Assembly (NCBI GenBank): GCA_003558415.1
Contig: PWLT01000326.1
Location: 1 to 6,445, forward strand
Direction of reading: 5' to 3'
Length of the DNA stretch: 6,445 nt
Source: Hyphomicrobiales bacterium
GTDB lineage: Bacteria; Pseudomonadota; Alphaproteobacteria; Rhodobacterales; Rhodobacteraceae
Each line of letters begins with the position of its first letter. The first letter of the stretch is position 1. Below the pieces are notes generated by a model. It ran no database searches and was not told where the DNA came from. It saw only the letters and a list, made by a program, of their open reading frames with translations. Both the position numbers and the translations under genes were made by a program. Below are positions 1 to 5,993 of the stretch, piece after piece.

Positions 1-348
1 ACGGTGAAGGACTTCCTGGGAATCATCGGAAAATACGCCCCCGCCCCGCCGCCCGGACCCTCGCCGATGGCATGGGGAGACGAGGCGCATGCCCGCGCCC
101 TGCTTGGCGAGGCGTTTGACCTCACCTTCGAGCCGGGCATCAACGACCATTACCTGCCTGGCGTCGAGGCAGCCTGGAACTGGTATGCAACGGGCTTCGG
201 CCCGATGCGGGGGCTGATCGAGGCGTTGCCCCCCGACCAGCTCGCCGCGTTCAAGCAGGAGATCGATGCCTATCACGCCGCCTACCGCGTGCCGGCCGGG
301 CTGCATGTGCGCCGCGAATACCTGCTCATCCAGGGGCGCCGGCGCTGA
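1..348 (+). CDS. SAM-dependent methyltransferase, C-terminal part (5' end outside window)
   Basis: The reading frame is open from the left edge to a TGA at 346-348, so only about 115 C-terminal residues are present. The visible part resembles the tail of class I (Rossmann-fold) SAM-dependent methyltransferases of the UbiE/Methyltransf_11 type. There is a Pro-rich loop (around residues 13-20), then SPMAWGDE, a segment with FEPGINDHYLPGVEAAWNWY, an acidic helix (LPPDQLAAFKQEIDAYHAAY) and a closing strand REYLLIQGRR. The glycine-rich SAM-binding motif I would lie upstream of the window, so catalytic competence and substrate cannot be judged. The GTG at 4 is probably an internal valine rather than a start. 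No intrinsic terminator follows the stop. The family call rests on recalled resemblance of the C-terminal half; a protein search would settle it. Confidence 0.7.
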   Translation, partial: TVKDFLGIIGKYAPAPPPGPSPMAWGDEAHARALLGEAFDLTFEPGINDHYLPGVEAAWNWYATGFGPMRGLIEALPPDQLAAFKQEIDAYHAAYRVPAGLHVRREYLLIQGRRR

Positions 349-392
349 CGGCTCCGACACACTGATCCGAAACCGAAGAGAATGGCTGCTCC

Positions 393-607
393 GTGACCCC
401 AGTCACAGGTGCCACGGGCAGCTTCGGCTCCCGCGTGGTGCGTGCGCATCGCGCGGGGGAATGGTGCGCGCAAGCATCCACTGCACACCACTCGACATCG
501 CCGAGGTGGAGTTCTGCCGCTCCACTTCAGCGACCCCGAGACCTTCGACCACGCTGGCGGGCGTGGCGTCCTGCGTTCCCGGTCCCCGTAACAGCCACAA
601 ATCCTGA
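393..607 (+). pseudogene. Decayed NmrA-like NAD(P)-binding protein gene, N-terminal remnant
   Basis: Three reading frames read in series give a recognisable N-terminus of an NmrA/atypical short-chain dehydrogenase protein. From 393, TPVTGATGSFGSRVVRAHRA matches the start of such proteins, with the dinucleotide-binding motif GATGxxG. From about 455 in another frame, MVRASIHCTPLDIAEVEFCR matches strands 2 and 3. From 520 in the third frame comes LHFSDPETFDHA, and from 551, back in the second frame, LAGVASCV, which resembles the usual LAGVDRVF. The order and spacing are right for the family, but at least three frameshifts would be needed, and the homology fades after about 607. No intact ORF or ribosome-binding site goes with it. 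I infer a dead gene; sequencing error is unlikely to explain three shifts in 160 bases. Confidence 0.55.
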
Positions 608-801
608 CATATTGCGACGCCGGGAGCGGAGATCATCCATACCTCCAGGGGGCGTCCTGCAGCATCTCCTTTCCAGCGGCCCGTACATGATTCACCCGAT
701 CGCCGCGTTGCTCGGGTGTGCGGCGAGGACGATCATGCGCGCGATCGTGCCGCAACACCGCGGTGGCAGATCGCGCAGTTCTCGAAATACCCTCCTCACA
801 T
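608..801. other. Intergenic stretch without recognisable gene
   Basis: Between the NmrA-like remnant and the putative promoter at 802 I see no convincing ORF, RNA gene or repeat. Open frames here lack a ribosome-binding site and give Arg/Pro/Ser-rich translations of the kind that high-GC DNA produces by chance. Part of it may be the further decayed body of the NmrA-like gene. Confidence 0.4.
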
Positions 802-826
802 GGAACCTCACCTGCGGTGCCGCGTT
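802..826 (+). promoter_or_regulatory. Putative EcfG (general stress response) sigma-factor promoter
   Basis: GGAAC at 802-806 is followed, after exactly 16 nt, by CGTT at 823-826. This matches the alphaproteobacterial EcfG/RpoE2 consensus GGAAC-N16/17-CGTT. It lies 33 nt before the ATG of the DUF1328 gene, so a transcript starting about 6-9 nt downstream would have a short leader of roughly 25-28 nt carrying the ribosome-binding site. The match and position are seen in the sequence; the sigma factor and activity are inferred. Confidence 0.6.
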
Positions 827-859
827 GTGTTCGTGACGTAGGTGAACAAGGGAAATGCC

Positions 860-1033
860 ATGCTTTACTGGGCCGTAGTATTCTTTCTGGTTGCGCTCGT
901 GGCGGCCGTCTTCGGATTCGGCGGCATCGCGAGCATCTCGGCGGGGATCGCGCAACTGCTGTTCGTGGTCTTTCTGGTTCTGGCGCTTGTCTCAGTGTTC
1001 GCCCATGCATGGCACGGCGGCGTGCCGCGCTGA
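860..1033 (+). CDS. DUF1328 family small membrane protein (YtjA-like)
   Basis: A 57-aa protein beginning [20 protein letters not shown], the hallmark of the DUF1328/YtjA family of short inner-membrane proteins of unknown function. Two hydrophobic segments are visible, at about residues 3-20 and 31-49. They are joined by the family-typical [12 protein letters not shown] loop, and the tail is FAHAWHG plus a few residues. Length fits the family (about 50-60 aa). I chose the ATG at 860 because AAGGGAA at 848-854 makes a good ribosome-binding site; a GTG at 842 would add six residues not typical of the family. The gene stands alone behind a putative EcfG promoter, suggesting a role in general stress or stationary phase, though the molecular function is unknown. 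A hairpin-rich stretch and a strong terminator follow. Confidence 0.88.
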   Translation: MLYWAVVFFLVALVAAVFGFGGIASISAGIAQLLFVVFLVLALVSVFAHAWHGGVPR

Positions 1034-1234
1034 GAGTTCGGGTTCGGTGATCCATCTCCCTGTCCCGTAGGACGCCAGCCCGTATTGCAGAGGGCAGGTC
1101 GAGAGCGATGTCGAGGCTCGACCCCTCCCCCCGAGCAGGCATGCGCGCGGCCTGCCCTCTGCCCCCGGCTCAATCCCTGAGCCGTAATCCCGACCTGTCT
1201 CTGAACTCCCCGCCCCTTTCGGGCGGGGTTTTTT
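1034..1234 (+). ncRNA. Candidate structured 3'-UTR or small RNA downstream of the DUF1328 gene
   Basis: About 200 nt without a credible ORF hold a series of hairpins ending in an intrinsic terminator. A perfect 12-bp stem pairs GCAGAGGGCAGG (1087-1098) with CCTGCCCTCTGC (1151-1162). A perfect 7-bp stem pairs CGGCTCA (1166-1172) with TGAGCCG (1178-1184). The terminator follows at 1208-1234. The large loop of the first stem carries CCCCTCCCCCC (1122-1132), a C-rich stretch able to pair with Shine-Dalgarno sequences. I recognise no signature of RNase P, SRP RNA, tmRNA or 6S RNA. It may be only a long 3' UTR, or a small RNA released from the DUF1328 transcript. No separate promoter was identified. 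Confidence 0.35.
1208..1234 (+). terminator. Strong intrinsic terminator
   Basis: A perfect 8-bp GC stem, CCCCGCCC (1208-1215) with GGGCGGGG (1221-1228), has a 5-nt loop CTTTC and is followed directly by six T (1229-1234). It works in the plus direction only, since no A-run precedes the stem. It ends transcription from the DUF1328 gene and its structured downstream region. Confidence 0.92.
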
Positions 1235-1256
1235 CGTGCCGACCCGATGCAAGCGA

Positions 1257-1273
1257 CCGCCCCTGAGGGGCGG
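1257..1273. repeat. Short perfect inverted repeat
   Basis: CCGCCCC (1257-1263) and GGGGCGG (1267-1273) form a 7-bp stem with a TGA loop, lying 22 bases after the terminator T-run. Neither side has a T-run, so it is not a standard intrinsic terminator. It could be a back-up stop for minus-strand readthrough or a chance GC palindrome. Confidence 0.35.
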
Positions 1274-1286
1274 CCGTGGGAATTAG

Positions 1287-1468
1287 AGCGCGTCGCGTTT
1301 GATCGGTTTCACCTCGCCCGGGCCGCTCGCGGACCGGGCATGCGCCCGCCCGCCCCGTCACGCCGCAGGCGTGCCTCCGGCACGACGGCGGGCGCATCCA
1401 CGCCCATCTCGGGCGGCCGCATACCCTCTGGTCGGAGCCGTATGAGTCCAAATTCAATGCAACACGCT
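1287..1468. repeat. Palindromic dispersed repeat, copy 1 (MITE-like, terminal inverted repeats)
   Basis: This 182-bp unit recurs in the same orientation at 3633-3786. Its left end, AGCGCGTCGCGTTTGA, and the reverse complement of its right end, AGCGTGTTGCATTGAA, form imperfect terminal inverted repeats that extend about 25 bp. Inside are a GC-rich hairpin around 1318-1340 and an 11-bp stem pairing ATGCGCCCGCC (1340-1350) with GGCGGGCGCAT (1387-1397). The loop of that stem is 36 nt here, against 9 nt in copy 2. The extra bases are themselves palindromes: CACGCC-GCA-GGCGTG at 1359-1373 and CGTGCC-TCC-GGCACG at 1370-1384. There is no transposase or clear target-site duplication. It fits a non-autonomous mobile element or a REP-like intergenic repeat. 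Confidence 0.8.
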
Positions 1469-1555
1469 ATTGCCGCCATTCCGGTCAAGGGCGACCATCT
1501 CGATCTGCGGCTGCGCCCTGGACGAAGGAATCGGTATTGCCCCCGGTGCGCATTT

Positions 1556-2554
1556 TCAGCTGACCAGAACGCGTGCGGCCTTCACCTCACTGGCGATGGT
1601 GTCAATGTGACGATCCCAGGTGCCGCAGCATCCGCCGAAGATGTCGATCTGCGGATGGCGCTGCGCCAGATCTCCCATCATCCGGCCCAGTTCATCGGGG
1701 TCGCCCTCCTCGATATGGTTGAGCTTGCACAGCGCGATCTTGTCCATCTTCGCGGCATTCGGACGGAGCGCGCGGATGCGCCGTGTCCAGTCGCCAATCT
1801 CCAGCGCTGGCTCGAATTCGGCCGGATGGGAGCAGTTGATCCCGTAGGAGTCGGGCCTGGCGGGGCCGGCCCGGGCATCGGTCGCCTCGATTGCCTCGCG
1901 CAGGGTGGAGCCCGAACTCAGCCGATGCTCGCCGGTCAGGGTGAAATGCAGATTGAGCGGAAGGCCCGCGCGGGCGGCGGCGCGGCTCAGTCCGACTGCT
2001 TCGGGGATGTTGTTGAAGGTCGCGGCCCACACGAGATCGACGCCGCAGTCGCGCAACGTCTCGAGCTGCACCGAGTGATATTCCTCGGCTTCCTCCGCAG
2101 TAATCTCGCGATTGGCCGCATAGGCATCCCCGCGCGGGCCGACACAGCCACAGATCACGATATCCGGCAGATCGTCGCGGTAAGGCGCTGACACCTCGTG
2201 CAGGAAGTCGATGCAGCGATGCTGCATCTCGGCCAGACCCTCGCGCGAATAGCCGAGCTTCGCCCCCCAATCCGGGCTTGCCCGGTAGTCGAAACCCGCG
2301 AGCATGGCCCCGAACCCATGCCGGGCGATCGTGTCCAGAAGCCTGCGATACATGCCGCGCAGGTCCTTCACCGCCGCGGGTTTGTTCATGAGCTCGAACA
2401 TCGCGAAGTCGCGCAACTCATGGCCGTGGCGGAACATGATCTCGGTCTCGGTTCCGCCTTCGGTCAGGTATTGCAACCCGGGCCTGCGCGGCCGAAAGGC
2501 GGCGGCCGAGGGTTGGATGGCTGGCGCCTCCGTGTGTAGCGTGTGACTCGTCAT
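1556..2554 (-). CDS. Homocysteine S-methyltransferase family protein
   Basis: A 332-aa enzyme of the Pfam S-methyl_trans family (MmuM and the homocysteine-binding domain of MetH/BHMT). Such enzymes move a methyl group from a donor such as S-methylmethionine or betaine to homocysteine, giving methionine, in the cytoplasm. Visible motifs are the N-terminal strand YLTEGGTETE (about residues 29-38), FDYRASPDW (88-96), CGCVGPRGD (135-143), GINCSHP (238-244) and GGCCGT (307-312). Cys241, Cys309 and Cys310 are the expected zinc ligands that activate homocysteine, so it should be active. The ATG at 2554 is preceded by AGGGAGG eight bases upstream; the in-frame extension to 2650 has no such site and looks non-coding. 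It is divergent from a TetR regulator, its likely controller. The methyl donor cannot be told from sequence. No terminator is evident before the repeat downstream. Confidence 0.9.
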   Translation of the reverse strand: MTSHTLHTEAPAIQPSAAAFRPRRPGLQYLTEGGTETEIMFRHGHELRDFAMFELMNKPAAVKDLRGMYRRLLDTIARHGFGAMLAGFDYRASPDWGAKLGYSREGLAEMQHRCIDFLHEVSAPYRDDLPDIVICGCVGPRGDAYAANREITAEEAEEYHSVQLETLRDCGVDLVWAATFNNIPEAVGLSRAAARAGLPLNLHFTLTGEHRLSSGSTLREAIEATDARAGPARPDSYGINCSHPAEFEPALEIGDWTRRIRALRPNAAKMDKIALCKLNHIEEGDPDELGRMMGDLAQRHPQIDIFGGCCGTWDRHIDTIASEVKAARVLVS

Positions 2555-2719
2555 GCTGCGGCCCTCCCTGATCGCTCTACTGGGGACGCGGAATTCTAGT
2601 CTGGCACGAGCGCACGGCTCTACTGCCGTCGCGGTCCGGTCCGCCGCCAAACCGCTTTGTGCCCCAAGGTCATGGTGTTACCCTGAATCCGCTTGCGCCG
2701 CGTATCGGGAGGCCGCCCC
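2555..2719. promoter_or_regulatory. Divergent regulatory region between methyltransferase and TetR genes
   Basis: This 165-bp gap must hold the promoters of both divergent genes. A near-palindrome, GCGGTCCGGTCCGC at 2631-2644 (six of seven base pairs match), is the best operator candidate for the TetR protein. The nonamer GCTCTACTG occurs twice as a direct repeat, at 2574-2582 and 2617-2625, 43 bp apart. On the minus strand TAGAAT (2593-2598) resembles a -10 box, but without a good -35. On the plus strand TTGTGC (2657-2662) and TACCCT (2679-2684), 16 bp apart, are a weak promoter candidate. Position supports a regulatory role; the individual sites are guesses. Confidence 0.45.
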
Positions 2720-3397
2720 ATGCCCGAAGAGAAAACCGACCACAGGTTCAGCCCCATCAACGGTGCCGGCATGACCAAGGGCGCGGAAACCCGTCAGCGG
2801 ATCCTTGATGCCGCACAGGCCGCCATTATCGAGAAGGGTTTCACCGGGACATCGATCGACGAGCTGATCAGCGAATGCGGGCTGTCGAAGGGCGGTTTCT
2901 TCTATCATTTCCGCGACAAGAACGACCTCGCCAAGGCGCTACTGCGCCGCTACATCGATGAGGACGAACGGGTCTTCGATGAGGTCTTCGCCCGCGCCGC
3001 ATCGCTGGTCGATGATCCGCTCCAGGTATTCCTGCTGGGGCTCAGGTTTCTGGCCGATGTGATGGGCGACATGCCCAACGGCCATCCCGGCTGCATCGTC
3101 GCGATCGCATGCTATCAGGAACGGCTATTCGACCGCGACCTCAGGGATCTCAACGCACAGGCCGTATTGCAATGGCGCCGACGATTCCGCGGGTTGCTGG
3201 ACGAGATCGCCGCGCGGTATCGCCCGCGCGAGCCGGTCGAGCCCGACGAGCTTGCCGACATGGTCTCGACCGTGCTCGAAGGCGGCATCGTCATGTCAAA
3301 GGCGTTGGGCGATCCCGCGTCCCTGCGCCGCCAGATCCTGGCGTTTCGCCTGATGGTGCAGGCACTGTTCGTGCCGATCCCCGAGTCCGGAACGTGA
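2720..3397 (+). CDS. TetR/AcrR family transcriptional regulator
   Basis: A 225-aa protein with a TetR_N DNA-binding domain at about residues 24-70: TRQRILDAAQAAIIEKGF, then helix 2 SIDELISECG and the recognition helix LSKGGFFYHF, followed by DKNDLAKALL. The remaining 150 residues form an all-helical ligand-binding and dimerisation domain with GHPGCIVAIACYQE near the middle. The inducer is unknown. I chose the ATG at 2720 because GGGAGG at 2707-2712 sits seven bases upstream; this leaves a roughly 20-residue N-terminal extension before the HTH. An ATG at 2771 (MTKGAETRQ) would trim it but has only weak ribosome-binding sequence. Divergent transcription from the homocysteine methyltransferase gene suggests it represses that gene and its own. 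No terminator follows the stop. Confidence 0.92.
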   Translation: MPEEKTDHRFSPINGAGMTKGAETRQRILDAAQAAIIEKGFTGTSIDELISECGLSKGGFFYHFRDKNDLAKALLRRYIDEDERVFDEVFARAASLVDDPLQVFLLGLRFLADVMGDMPNGHPGCIVAIACYQERLFDRDLRDLNAQAVLQWRRRFRGLLDEIAARYRPREPVEPDELADMVSTVLEGGIVMSKALGDPASLRRQILAFRLMVQALFVPIPESGT

Positions 3398-3632
3398 CCT
3401 GGCTCCGACCGCCGACACCGGCTGATAACGCGTCCTGACTGGAGCTTGCACATTCCGACGTCCCTGCTCGCAGTGAGCGGCGGAACCGCGACGCGATCGG
3501 TCATCTCCGCGCGGGCACAGCCTGATCGTCAGGAAAGGATGCCGCCTCTCGTGGCCCGGCCTGTCAGCCGACGAGGGATGCCGGCGGGTGCGCTGCGCGC
3601 GGCTTGTAGCGGTGGGGCGGGTCTTGCGCTAG
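3398..3632. other. Intergenic stretch without recognisable gene
   Basis: Between the TetR stop and repeat copy 2 there is no ORF with family resemblance and no intrinsic terminator with a T-run. A small hairpin, CCTGA-TCG-TCAGG at 3522-3534, is the only clear local structure. Open frames give Arg/Ala/Pro-rich translations expected from GC-rich non-coding DNA. The DMT-type homology found after 3787 does not continue here. Confidence 0.45.
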
Positions 3633-3786
3633 CGCGCGTCGCGTGTGATCGATTTCACCTCGCCCGGGCCGCTCGCGGCCCGGGCATGCGCCCGCCCGCC
3701 CCCCAGGCGGGCGCATCCGCGCCCACCTCGGGCGGCCACATGCCCTCTGGTCGGAACTGTATGAGTCCGATTCAACGCAACACGCT
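3633..3786. repeat. Palindromic dispersed repeat, copy 2 (MITE-like)
   Basis: This 154-bp direct copy matches the element at 1287-1468. The left arm differs at only a few bases through about 3700, and the right arm from GGCGGGCGCAT to CGCTAT shows a scatter of transitions. Terminal inverted repeats are again visible, with GCGCGTCGCG at the left and AACGCAACACGCT at the right. Two perfect hairpins fill the core: GCCCGGGCCG (3662-3671) with CGGCCCGGGC (3676-3685), and ATGCGCCCGCC (3686-3696) with GGCGGGCGCAT (3706-3716). It lacks the palindromic loop insert of copy 1. The spread of substitutions points to old, separate insertions rather than a recent duplication. Its right edge meets a truncated transporter remnant. 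Confidence 0.8.
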
Positions 3787-3961
3787 ATAACCTGAGTCGA
3801 TGGACCATCGCAGCTGGCCGGTCGTTTCTCTGCGCGCTGGCCGGGGTCCTTCTGGGCGAAAGGGTTGGCGCGGATTTCTTCGTCCGTGGTGCACTGGTTG
3901 TCGCAGGCGTCTATCTTGGCGCGATACTGCCCTTGCAGGCAGGCGTCCCGTCCGGCGGCGC
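3787..3961 (+). pseudogene. C-terminal remnant of a DMT/EamA family transporter
   Basis: The plus-strand frame with codons starting at 3795 reads without a start codon into SFLCALAGVLLGERVGADFF and then VRGALVVAGVYLGAILPL. This is the typical last two membrane segments of EamA/DMT drug-metabolite exporters, where LGE follows the ninth helix and GAxLxxxGVYL is the tenth. Only about 55 residues survive. The fragment begins right after repeat copy 2 and has no ribosome-binding site or ATG, and its frame runs on antisense into the ABC gene to a stop at 4071-4073, so a functional product is unlikely. I infer truncation by an insertion or rearrangement at the repeat. The identification rests on motif resemblance. 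Confidence 0.5.
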
Positions 3962-4990
3962 TCAGATGCGCCCCTCCTCCACGCCGAAACAGGCGACCTC
4001 GCCGTTGCCCACGCGTCGGGGCTGCGGAATCTCGCGCCGGCAGCGGTCATTGGCGTGCGGGCAGCGCGGGTGAAAGGCGCAGCCCGGCGGCGGGTCGATG
4101 GGGTTGGGGATCTCGCCCTCGACCGGTTTGCGCCGGCGCCCGGACATGGCCAGGTCTGGCACCGCGTCGAGCAGCATCTGGCTGTAGGGGTGGCGCGGCT
4201 CGGAAAACAGCCGCTTGCCGTCCGCGACTTCGGCCAGCCGGCCCAGATAGAGCACGCCGATGCGGTTGGCCATGTGGCGCACGACGCTCAGATCGTGACT
4301 GATGAGCAGATAGGTCAGCCCGAACTCGTCCTGCAGATCGCGCATCAGGTTGAGAATCTGCGCCTGAACCGAGACGTCGAGCGCCGATGTGGGCTCGTCG
4401 CAGACGATGAATTCGGGGCGCGAGGCAAGCGCGCGCGCAATGGCGATGCGCTGGCGCTGCCCGCCCGAGAACTCGTGCGGAAACTTGGCGGCGTCAGTGG
4501 GCGACAGCCCCACCGTATCGAGCAGGCGCGCAACCTCTCGGCGTCGTTCGGCACCCCGCGCGAGGCCGAAGGTGCGAATGGGCTCGGCGATGATTTCCTC
4601 AACATGCCAGCGCGGATTCAGGCTCGCGAACGGGTCCTGAAAGATCATCTGGAAGCGCCGCCGCAGCCGGCGCATCGCCCGCCCGTCGGTGCCGCCCATC
4701 TCCTGCCCGTCAAACAGGATGCGCCCGGCCGAGGGTTCCAGCAGCCCCACGATCAGCTTGGCGATGGTGGACTTGCCCGAGCCCGATTCCCCCACCAGCC
4801 CGAAGGTTTCGCCGCGCCGGATCTCGAAGCTGACATCCGACACCGCCGACAGCCAGGTTCGGGGCTGGCGCTCGATCACCCGGTTGAGCCAGGGCTTGGA
4901 GACCTCGAAATCGCGCGACAGCCCCTCGACGCGCACCAGCGACGCGTCGGTGCCGGGGGCATGGCGGGCAAGGCTTGCGGAATCAGCCAC
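3962..4990 (-). CDS. Peptide-type ABC transporter ATP-binding protein (DppF/OppF-like)
   Basis: A 342-aa ATPase energising uptake of di- or oligopeptides, or similar solutes, at the cytoplasmic face of the inner membrane. All nucleotide-binding motifs are intact: Walker A GESGSGKST (67-75), Q-loop Q118 in FQDP, signature FSGGQ (174-178), Walker B FIVCDEP (194-200), D-loop SALD (202-205) and switch His232. The C-terminal oligopeptide-transporter domain has four cysteines, C304-x5-C310-x6-C317-x16-C334, the pattern that holds a [4Fe-4S] cluster in DppD/DppF proteins. I chose the GTG at 4990: GAGGAGG lies six bases upstream, and it overlaps the stop of the preceding ATPase gene by 8 nt, implying translational coupling. 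The in-frame extension to 5095 only reads through that gene. Being last in the operon fits DppF. The substrate is unknown. Confidence 0.93.
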   Translation of the reverse strand: MADSASLARHAPGTDASLVRVEGLSRDFEVSKPWLNRVIERQPRTWLSAVSDVSFEIRRGETFGLVGESGSGKSTIAKLIVGLLEPSAGRILFDGQEMGGTDGRAMRRLRRRFQMIFQDPFASLNPRWHVEEIIAEPIRTFGLARGAERRREVARLLDTVGLSPTDAAKFPHEFSGGQRQRIAIARALASRPEFIVCDEPTSALDVSVQAQILNLMRDLQDEFGLTYLLISHDLSVVRHMANRIGVLYLGRLAEVADGKRLFSEPRHPYSQMLLDAVPDLAMSGRRRKPVEGEIPNPIDPPPGCAFHPRCPHANDRCRREIPQPRRVGNGEVACFGVEEGRI

Positions 4991-5993
4991 GGCGCGCCTC
5001 CTCTTCGCCGGAGGGCTCGGCCTGTCCGCGCGCGTAGAGCCAGCAGGCGACCTCGCGGCCGGGGCCGCGCGTAACCGGCTCGGGCCGCTCGACACGGCAG
5101 CGGCCGAAGACCTTGGGACAGCGCGGGTTGAAGGCGCAGCCCTCGGGGATGGCGTTGAGCCGCGGCATCGAGCCCGGTATCTGGGTGAGCCGGTCCGCCG
5201 TCTGCACCAGGGTCGGGATCGAGCCCATCAACCCCACGGTATAGGGATGTTCGGCATTGCGGATCACATCGCGCACCGGGCCGATCTCGGCGATGCGCCC
5301 GGCATAGAGCACCGCGACGCGGTCGGCGGTCTCGGCGATCACGCCCATGTCATGGGTGATCAGCATCACCGAGGCGCCACGCTCGGCGCAAATCTCCTTG
5401 AGCACGTCAATGATCTGCGCCTGAACGCTCACATCGAGCGCGGTGGTGGGCTCGTCGGCGATCACCAGTTCCGGCTCGGCGCACAGCGCCAGCGCGATTA
5501 CCACCCGCTGGCGCATCCCGCCCGAGAAATGGTGCGGATAGTCGTCGATACGCCGCCGCGCGGCGGGAATGCCGACCCGGTCAAGCAGGGCGATGGCGCG
5601 CTCGCGCGCCTCGCGCTGGCCCACATCGAGATGGGTGCGGATCGTCTCGGTGATCTGCTCGGCCACGGTGTAGAGCGGGTTGAGCGAGGTCAGCGGGTCC
5701 TGAAACACCATGCCGATACGCCGCCCGCGGATGCGGCGCATTCGCTCGGGGGGCAGATTGTCGATGCGCTCGCCCTTGAGCCATATCTCGCCGCCCGCGA
5801 TACGACCCGGCGGCTCGATCAGCCCGATAATCGCGCTGCCGCTGATCGACTTGCCGGCACCGGATTCGCCGACCATGCCCAGCACCTCGCCGGGCGCGAT
5901 GTCGAATGAGACCTTGTCGAGCGCGCGCAGCGTGCCGCGGCGGGTCGGGAACTCGACCACCAGGTCACGAACGGAAAGAAGCGGCTCGGTCAT
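4983..5993 (-). CDS. Peptide-type ABC transporter ATP-binding protein (DppD/OppD-like)
   Basis: A 336-aa ATPase that should pair with the next one as a heterodimer under the two permeases. Motifs are Walker A GESGAGKS (42-49), Q98 in FQDP, signature FSGGM (156-160), Walker B LVIADEP (176-182), D-loop TALD (184-187) and His214. FSGGM instead of FSGGQ is common in DppD/OppD subunits. C-terminal cysteines C286-x5-C292-x6-C299-x17-C317 again suggest a [4Fe-4S] site; the last residues (SGEEEARRG) are a short charged tail. I chose the ATG at 5993 because [11 protein letters not shown] starts the ABC fold right after it and AGGTG is eight bases upstream. The frame is open to 6110, but that stretch has no ABC similarity. 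Its start overlaps the stop of a small ORF upstream as ATGA. Confidence 0.93.
   Translation of the reverse strand: MTEPLLSVRDLVVEFPTRRGTLRALDKVSFDIAPGEVLGMVGESGAGKSISGSAIIGLIEPPGRIAGGEIWLKGERIDNLPPERMRRIRGRRIGMVFQDPLTSLNPLYTVAEQITETIRTHLDVGQREARERAIALLDRVGIPAARRRIDDYPHHFSGGMRQRVVIALALCAEPELVIADEPTTALDVSVQAQIIDVLKEICAERGASVMLITHDMGVIAETADRVAVLYAGRIAEIGPVRDVIRNAEHPYTVGLMGSIPTLVQTADRLTQIPGSMPRLNAIPEGCAFNPRCPKVFGRCRVERPEPVTRGPGREVACWLYARGQAEPSGEEEARRG

Noticed and set aside
633..1142. Minus-strand ORF (169 codons) over the DUF1328 gene
   Set aside because: Antisense to a well-recognised small gene and very Arg/Pro-rich, with no ribosome-binding site or similarity.
1257..1273. Second terminator after the one at 1208-1234
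   Set aside because: The stem is perfect, but there is no T-run on either strand, so only the inverted repeat is reported.
1247..2191. Plus-strand ORF (314 codons) across repeat copy 1 and the methyltransferase gene
   Set aside because: It begins in non-coding DNA, runs through the repeat and then antisense to the homocysteine methyltransferase gene; no domain is visible.
1287..3786. Composite transposon or CRISPR interpretation of the two repeats
   Set aside because: There are only two copies, about 2.2 kb apart, with genes between them. No transposase, cas gene or regular spacers are visible, so neither can be claimed.
3790..3960. Minus-strand Cys-containing reading (DACLQGQYRAKIDACDNQC)
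   Set aside because: It looks protein-like and follows a GGAGGAGG stretch at the end of the ATPase gene, but there is no ATG, GTG or TTG start at a fitting distance. The plus strand of the same DNA gives a much better match to DMT transporter helices.
3800..5074. Long plus-strand ORF (424 codons)
   Set aside because: Antisense to the second ABC ATPase, whose motifs are all intact. Its translation is Arg/Ala/Gly-rich without any recognisable domain, as expected on the opposite strand of a high-GC gene.
4689..5909. Long plus-strand ORF (406 codons)
   Set aside because: Antisense to both ABC ATPase genes, with no family features; the minus-strand frames clearly encode proteins.
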